Of a stretch of DNA of 18,306 bases, positions 14,865-18,306 are shown piece after piece. The position numbers and the translations under genes were made by a program. The stretch comes from CAYLNH01 sp964384625 (GTDB taxonomy: Bacteria > Verrucomicrobiota > Lentisphaeria > JABSQK01), in the NCBI GenBank assembly GCA_964384625.1, contig CAYLNH010000134.1, positions 1-18,306 on the forward strand, in the 5' to 3' direction. Each line of letters begins with the position of its first letter. Within the stretch, counting starts at the first letter, position 1. The notes beneath the pieces are model-generated. The model was not told the origin of the DNA and did no database searches. It saw only the letters and a list, made by a program, of their open reading frames with translations.

Positions 14865-15554
14865 ATGGCTTACGAGTATGAATATCCACGTGGTGCGATG
14901 ACTGTGGACTGTGTGGTCTTCGGTCTCGACGACGAGGACTTGAAGGTTCTGTTGATTCAGCGCGATCTCGAACCGTTTGAGGGGTCCTGGGCACTGCCCG
15001 GCGGTTTCGTCCATGTTGACGAAACGCTGGAAGCAGCTGCCAAACGCGAACTGCAGGAAGAAGCCGGGCTGTCGAAGGTCTTCCTTGAACAGCTCTACAC
15101 CTTCGGCGCCGTCGACCGCGACCCGCGCGAACGCGTCGTCACCATAGCCTACTATGCTTTGGTGAACATTCGCGACCACCGGGTCCAGGCGGCCACGGAC
15201 GCCCGCAATGCGGCGTGGTTTCCGGTGAACGACACGCCATCGCTGGCGTTTGACCACGAGCAGATCCTGGAGGTCGCGCTCAAGCGACTGCAGGGCAAGG
15301 TGCGGTATGTGCCGATCGGCTTCGAGTTGCTGCCGCGCAAGTTCACCCTGTCACAATTGCAGCATGTGTACGAAACGATCCTGGAGCGGCCCTTGGACAA
15401 GCGGAACTTTCGCCGGAAGGTGCTGGCTACGGATCTGTTGATCGAGACGGACGAGATCGAGAAAGACGTCGCCCATCGCGCGGCCCGGCTGTATCGCTTT
15501 GATGAGAAGAAGTACAAGAAGCTCGCCAAGAAGGGCTTCAACTTTGAGGTATGA
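14865..15554 (+). CDS. nrtR: NrtR, Nudix-type transcriptional repressor of NAD metabolism
   Basis: The 229-residue protein joins a Nudix domain (about 1-145) to a C-terminal winged helix (about 150-229, FTLSQLQHVYETIL, KRNFRRKVL), the NrtR architecture. NrtR proteins bind operators before NAD biosynthesis genes and sense ADP-ribose or a related NAD product through the Nudix domain. The Nudix box is complete here (GFVHVDE...RELQEEAGL, residues 47-69 with Glu53, Arg61, Glu62, Glu65, Glu66), whereas many NrtRs have lost it, so ADP-ribose hydrolysis may be retained. AGGAGG lies 6 nt before the ATG. Two NrtR-like boxes directly upstream and one at pncB make the regulatory link clear. A plain ADP-ribose pyrophosphatase is unlikely because of the winged helix. 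Confidence 0.92.
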   Translation: MAYEYEYPRGAMTVDCVVFGLDDEDLKVLLIQRDLEPFEGSWALPGGFVHVDETLEAAAKRELQEEAGLSKVFLEQLYTFGAVDRDPRERVVTIAYYALVNIRDHRVQAATDARNAAWFPVNDTPSLAFDHEQILEVALKRLQGKVRYVPIGFELLPRKFTLSQLQHVYETILERPLDKRNFRRKVLATDLLIETDEIEKDVAHRAARLYRFDEKKYKKLAKKGFNFEV

Positions 15555-15588
15555 GGGTTCTGCTGCAAACTGACGCACAGTTGTTAAG

Positions 15589-15634
15589 TAATCCTGCGGA
15601 CAGGATTCTTTCTAGTGCGGCGGCACGCCGCAAG
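15589..15634 (+). repeat. Two-hairpin intergenic element, copy B
   Basis: Bases 15589-15623 are identical to 6354-6388. The first stem AATCCTG-CGGA-CAGGATT is unchanged. The second is TGCGGCG-GCA-CGCCGCA (15616-15632) instead of the 8-bp stem with CGGA loop in copy A: sequence and loop differ but pairing is perfect. It lies between nrtR and pncA in the same orientation relative to the genes as copy A. Confidence 0.85.
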
Positions 15635-15650
15635 TCCTAAGAATGTAGGA

Positions 15651-15715
15651 GCGGCTTCCACGCCGCGATTCCGCCGCGCAGCGGCTCCGAAAGTAACGCG
15701 GGAATCCGTCCCGCG
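15651..15715. repeat. Cluster of three further hairpins before pncA
   Basis: GCGGC-TTCCAC-GCCGC (15651-15666), GCCGC-GCA-GCGGC (15673-15685) and CGCGGGA-ATCCG-TCCCGCG (15697-15715) follow copy B closely. The first begins in GTAGGAGCGGCTTCCA, which resembles REP-type repeats known in several phyla. Together with copy B this makes five stems in about 125 bp between nrtR and pncA. They may stop or attenuate transcription from nrtR. Confidence 0.65.
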
Positions 15716-15762
15716 AAATCCGAAATCCGAGTCTGAGCACAACGCAGGAAAGGGGGTGCATC

Positions 15763-16401
15763 ATGAAAGCACTGATACTGGTTGACCTGCAGAATGATTT
15801 CTGTCCCGGCGGCGCGCTCGCGGTACCGGAGGGCGATCAGACGATCGCCGTGGCGAACACACTGATGCCAAAGTTCGAGCGCGTGATTGCGACGCAGGAC
15901 TGGCATCCCGCTGATCACAGTAGTTTCGCATCGAACAACCCCGGCACCGAGATCGGTCAGGTCATTGAACAGGACGGCATCCAGCAGATTATGTGGCCCG
16001 ATCACTGCATCCAGGGAACTGCCGGAGCCGAGTTCCATGCAGATCTGAACCGGTTCGGAATCACTGCGGTAGTCCGGAAAGGCACGGACCGCGCCATTGA
16101 CAGCTACAGCGGCTTCTTCGACAACGGCCGCCAGAAAGCAACGGAACTCAATGACGTTCTGAAAGCCAACGATGCCGGCGAAGTCTACGTCTGCGGCCTG
16201 GCCACCGACTACTGCGTAAAATTCACGGCGTTGGATGCGGCGGACCTCGGTTACAAAACGTATTTGGTCAGAGACGGCTGCCGCCCCGTCAACCTGAGTC
16301 CCGACGATGAACAGAACGCAATCGACGAAATGAAAGACGCCGGAGTCACGGTCGTACAGAGTGCTGATTTACAGAGTCGGCAAGAATGCCGACCGCAGTA
16401 A
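15763..16401 (+). CDS. pncA: Nicotinamidase
   Basis: The 212-residue enzyme hydrolyses nicotinamide to nicotinate and ammonia, feeding PncB. The catalytic triad is Asp8 (LVDLQNDF), Lys106 (RKGTD) and Cys151 (GLATDYCVKFTALDA). Metal ligands Asp46, His48 (TQDWHP) and His81 (WPDHCIQGT) are in place. Residues AHP/SFASN and GTAGAEFH match family blocks. No signal peptide is present, so it is cytoplasmic. AAAGGGGG sits 7 nt before the ATG. Unlike pncB and nrtR it has no visible NrtR-like box; the 207 bp before it are filled with hairpins. It is followed at 53 bp by the NADAR gene. Confidence 0.95.
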   Translation: MKALILVDLQNDFCPGGALAVPEGDQTIAVANTLMPKFERVIATQDWHPADHSSFASNNPGTEIGQVIEQDGIQQIMWPDHCIQGTAGAEFHADLNRFGITAVVRKGTDRAIDSYSGFFDNGRQKATELNDVLKANDAGEVYVCGLATDYCVKFTALDAADLGYKTYLVRDGCRPVNLSPDDEQNAIDEMKDAGVTVVQSADLQSRQECRPQ

Positions 16402-16454
16402 GAGGAGCCGGATGCCGAAGGCAATTCGACGCCCCCAGATTGAGCACAGAGGAA

Positions 16455-16895
16455 ATGAAAGAAATCAGATTCTATCGAACGGGTGATGACTACGGTTGTT
16501 TCTCGAACTTTGCCCGGGCCGACATCAAGCTGGACGGCAAGATCTGGCGGACGACCGAACACTACTTCCAGGCGCAGAAGTTCCATGATAAGGCCTGCCA
16601 GGAGAAGATCCGGCTGGTGGCGTCGCCATCGATCGCGGCGCGCCTGGGCCGCAGCCGCAAGGTCCCCCTGCGAGGCGACTGGGAAGCCGTCAAGGAAGAT
16701 ATAATGCTCAAGGCGTTGCGCGCGAAGTTCACCCAGCACGAGAAGTTCCGACGGATCCTGCTGGAAACCAACGACGCCACGTTGATCGAGCACACCACCC
16801 GAGACAGCTACTGGGGTGACGGCGGCGACGGTTCCGGAAAGAACAGACTGGGCCAGCTGCTGATGCAGGTGCGGGAAGAATTGAAGGAAGACTAA
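16455..16895 (+). CDS. NADAR-domain protein (YbiA/RibX-like N-glycosidase)
   Basis: The 146-residue product is a stand-alone NADAR domain. Characterised members cleave N-glycosidic bonds: YbiA-like enzymes act on phosphorylated riboflavin intermediates, and others remove ADP-ribose from guanosine in nucleic acids. Diagnostic blocks are GCFSNFA (14-20), TTEHYFQAQKF (33-43, Glu36), LRGDWEAVKEDIM (72-84, Trp76), RDSYWGDGGDGSGKNRLG (116-133, Asp117 and Trp120) and LLMQVRE. The start is chosen at ATG 16455 because homologues begin just before FY; in-frame ATG 16386 would overlap pncA and add residues unlike the family. GAGGAA abuts this ATG, so initiation is not certain. The stop overlaps the next start as TAATG. 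Position after pncA suggests an NAD or ADP-ribose link. Confidence 0.88.
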   Translation: MKEIRFYRTGDDYGCFSNFARADIKLDGKIWRTTEHYFQAQKFHDKACQEKIRLVASPSIAARLGRSRKVPLRGDWEAVKEDIMLKALRAKFTQHEKFRRILLETNDATLIEHTTRDSYWGDGGDGSGKNRLGQLLMQVREELKED

Positions 16896-17230
16896 TGGAT
16901 ATCGTCATGCACGCAACGATGGGCGCGGTGATCGCCTGGCCGTGGCTGGAAAGTCAGCCGCTGGCGGCGGGAGCGTTCATGTTTGGCTCCGTCATGCCGG
17001 ATCTCGATTCTCTGAGCCGACTCGGCGGCAAGCGTGCCTTCCTGAAGTGCCATCAGAGGTATCTGCACAGCCTCAGTCCGGAGCATGGCCTCACCAACAT
17101 CAAGTCCGAGGGCAACCACACACGGTTATTCTGCCGCGACCTGCACCACCGCAATTTCAGCACAACATTCGGGAATCTCGAGATCGTAACCGACGGCTCA
17201 AAGATTGTGGAGGAGGTCTTCCATGTCTGA
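16895..17230 (+). CDS. Short PF04307-like (metal-dependent hydrolase) protein
   Basis: The 111-residue product starts with a segment like the YdjM/PF04307 family of membrane-bound metal-dependent hydrolases: HATMGAVIAWPW, AAGAFMFGSVMPDLDSLSR (PDxD motif) and KCHQRYLHSL, about residues 6-61. Normally the HR..HS motif is followed by several membrane helices; here the remaining 50 residues are polar (NIKSEGNHTRLFCRDLHHR) and I do not recognise them. The gene is nevertheless framed by coupling signals: its ATG overlaps the NADAR stop (TAATG), and its stop overlaps the next start (ATGTCTGA, 8 nt), which argues against a random frame. It may be a shortened or repurposed member, or the relic of a deletion. 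Other frames of the polar part show no lost helices. Confidence 0.6.
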   Translation: MDIVMHATMGAVIAWPWLESQPLAAGAFMFGSVMPDLDSLSRLGGKRAFLKCHQRYLHSLSPEHGLTNIKSEGNHTRLFCRDLHHRNFSTTFGNLEIVTDGSKIVEEVFHV

Positions 17231-17624
17231 CTCGAGAGAATTCAAACGCACCTGCGGCTTTCGTTTTTTCCCGACCGACGCCGTCGTGATCGTCCTCGGC
17301 GTGATCGGCACGATTGTGTTGTGGCGCTATCTGCTGAGGTATGCCTTGATCATCGGTTTCGTGGTGGCGAATTTCTTCCTGTTCTGCAACGTCTTCCGCG
17401 TGCGCCGCAGCTATGAGTTGACCTGGAGCACGATCTTCATCGTCAACTGCATTCTCTGGTGGCTGTTCGGCGACGGCAACGTGATCGGCATGATCCTCTT
17501 CCAGATACCGGTCACCGGCATCGCCATTACGCTTGAGATTTTCAGTCCACGCTATCACGGCATCTTCGCCAAGAAGTGGAATGCCGGTCATATCCACGAT
17601 TACCTGAGCGGAAAGACGGAATAG
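17223..17624 (+). CDS. Four-helix membrane protein of unknown function
   Basis: The 133-residue protein has about four hydrophobic segments: near 18-35 (DAVVIVLGVIGTIVLW), 40-58 (YALIIGFVVANFFLFC), 68-82 (WSTIFIVNCILWWLF) and 87-107 (VIGMILFQIPVTGIAITLEI). The conserved-looking N-terminus KRTCGFRFFPTDA and the charged FRVRRSYEL between helices 2 and 3 suggest a defined family, but I do not recognise it. A strong GGAGG lies 6 nt before ATG 17223; the in-frame GTG 17205 is not needed. It overlaps the preceding gene by 8 nt and ends 4 nt before the DUF4291 gene, so it is part of one transcription unit. Confidence 0.75.
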   Translation: MSDSREFKRTCGFRFFPTDAVVIVLGVIGTIVLWRYLLRYALIIGFVVANFFLFCNVFRVRRSYELTWSTIFIVNCILWWLFGDGNVIGMILFQIPVTGIAITLEIFSPRYHGIFAKKWNAGHIHDYLSGKTE

Positions 17625-17628
17625 TCTC

Positions 17629-18306
17629 ATGAAAGAGCTCTGCACTGAGATGTATCACGACCAGCGTCGGCATTGGCCGAAGAGCGGCAAGCATATCCTG
17701 GCACACTACGACCACGCGGGAGTCGTAGTCTATCAAGCCTACCGCCCGGCCATCGGCGAGTTTGCTGCGACACACGGCTACTTCGGCGGCGAGTTCAGCT
17801 ACTCGCGCATGAGCTGGATCAAGCCGAGCTTCCTATGGATGATGTATCGCAGCGGTTGGGGCACGAAGCCCGGCCAGGAAGTAACCTTGGCAATCTGGCT
17901 GCGCCGCGACTTCTTCGACCACATCCTGAGCTACGCCGTCGCCTCTACCTTCGGCGCCAGCCACTTCGATGACGAAACAGATTGGCAGACCGCACTGAAG
18001 GCGTCCGACGTGCGACTGCAGTGGGATCCGGACCATGATCCCGCCGGTAACGCAGTTGAACGCCGGGCCATTCAACTCGGGTTGCGCGGCGATATCCTGC
18101 GCACATATGGACGAGATGCAATCATGGATATCGAGGATGTCTCCGACATTGTCGCAACCCAGCGCGAGAAGGCCGTTGCTCCCTACAAATCGCTGCAGAT
18201 CCCTTCCGAGCGCGTCTATGTCCCCGAGGACCCAACTGTGCGAGAGCGCCTTAAACTAAGGGTCCGCGCGGAAATAACTTCACATTTTGAGAGACTTTCA
18301 AGAGTC
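17629..18306 (+). CDS. DUF4291 protein, 3' end open at window edge
   Basis: Translation gives 226 residues with no stop before the window ends. The family blocks of DUF4291 (PF14124) are clear: VVVYQAYRPAIGEFA (32-46), MSWIKPSFLWMMYRSGW (61-77), GTKPGQE (78-84), LKASDVRLQWDPDHDP (123-138), RRAIQLGLRG (145-154) and IEDVSD (168-173). The family usually ends soon after a segment like IPSERVYVPED (191-201), so the natural C-terminus should be near residue 205-210. The last 17 codons (from 210) read through the 51-bp terminal repeat, so the true end may be lost or altered there. Biochemical function of DUF4291 is not known to me. It follows the four-helix protein by 4 nt and shares a tight unit with NADAR. 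Confidence 0.85.
   Translation, partial: MKELCTEMYHDQRRHWPKSGKHILAHYDHAGVVVYQAYRPAIGEFAATHGYFGGEFSYSRMSWIKPSFLWMMYRSGWGTKPGQEVTLAIWLRRDFFDHILSYAVASTFGASHFDDETDWQTALKASDVRLQWDPDHDPAGNAVERRAIQLGLRGDILRTYGRDAIMDIEDVSDIVATQREKAVAPYKSLQIPSERVYVPEDPTVRERLKLRVRAEITSHFERLSRV
18256..18306. repeat. Right copy of the 51-bp terminal inverted repeat
   Basis: This is the exact reverse complement of bases 2-52 and runs to the last base of the window. It is in frame with, and open within, the DUF4291 reading frame. See the left copy for interpretation. Confidence 0.9.

Noticed and set aside
6354..15634. CRISPR array from the repeated hairpin elements
   Set aside because: Only two copies 9.2 kb apart, no regular spacers and no cas genes.
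16412..16486. 24-codon frame after pncA with a strong AAGAGGAG ribosome site
   Set aside because: It overlaps the NADAR start in another frame and its product has no recognisable features; it may only aid translational coupling.
1..18306. Complete linear replicon or transposon bounded by the 51-bp inverted repeats
   Set aside because: No replication, partition, transposase or integrase gene is present, and the repeat edge lies inside a reading frame; a repeat-induced contig break is simpler.

Overview
This GC-rich 18.3 kb window carries fourteen credible protein-coding genes, two of them divergent or reversed blocks, and an unusual amount of palindromic non-coding DNA. The gene content (a prepilin-like protein with a C-terminal DG motif, a GntR-type regulator with a sugar-sensor domain, a sulfatase, a GH117/GH43-like glycosidase, and a DUF3686 'DNA repair ATPase') suggests a member of the PVC superphylum, most like Lentisphaerota, Kiritimatiellota or their relatives. 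That placement is inference from family content, not from a marker gene. Both window ends carry the same 51-bp sequence in inverted orientation (2-52 and 18256-18306), so the window is probably a whole contig that stops in a genomic repeat.

Left part (136-8344): a YbgC-like hot-dog thioesterase points left. To its right is a near-consensus sigma-70 promoter (710-738), followed by a strongly foldable 117-nt segment (741-857) and then a giant AAA+ ATPase of 1820 residues. Next come an adenylate-kinase-like protein and a polytopic membrane protein resembling GT-C type glycosyltransferases.

Middle part (8399-13253): a polysaccharide-degradation cluster. A regulator and a cytoplasmic sulfatase are transcribed leftwards, and a prepilin-like protein and a GH117-like glycosidase are transcribed rightwards from the shared intergenic region, which contains a perfect 7+9+7 palindrome. 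A 345-bp stretch between regulator and sulfatase is rich in hairpins.

Right part (13240-18306): an NAD salvage and NAD-linked locus. pncB (nicotinate phosphoribosyltransferase), nrtR (Nudix-type NAD repressor) and pncA (nicotinamidase) are followed by a tightly packed set: a NADAR-domain protein, a short PF04307-like protein, a four-helix membrane protein and a DUF4291 protein. The last four have start/stop overlaps or a 4-nt gap. I see 21-bp palindromes of the same design at the pncB promoter (one) and upstream of nrtR (two in tandem, 22 bp apart), which I interpret as NrtR boxes. The physical coupling of NAD salvage, NADAR and DUF4291 is the best candidate in this window for an undescribed functional module.

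A 46-49 bp two-hairpin element occurs twice, after the giant ATPase gene and before pncA; a 35-bp core is identical and the second stem differs while staying paired.
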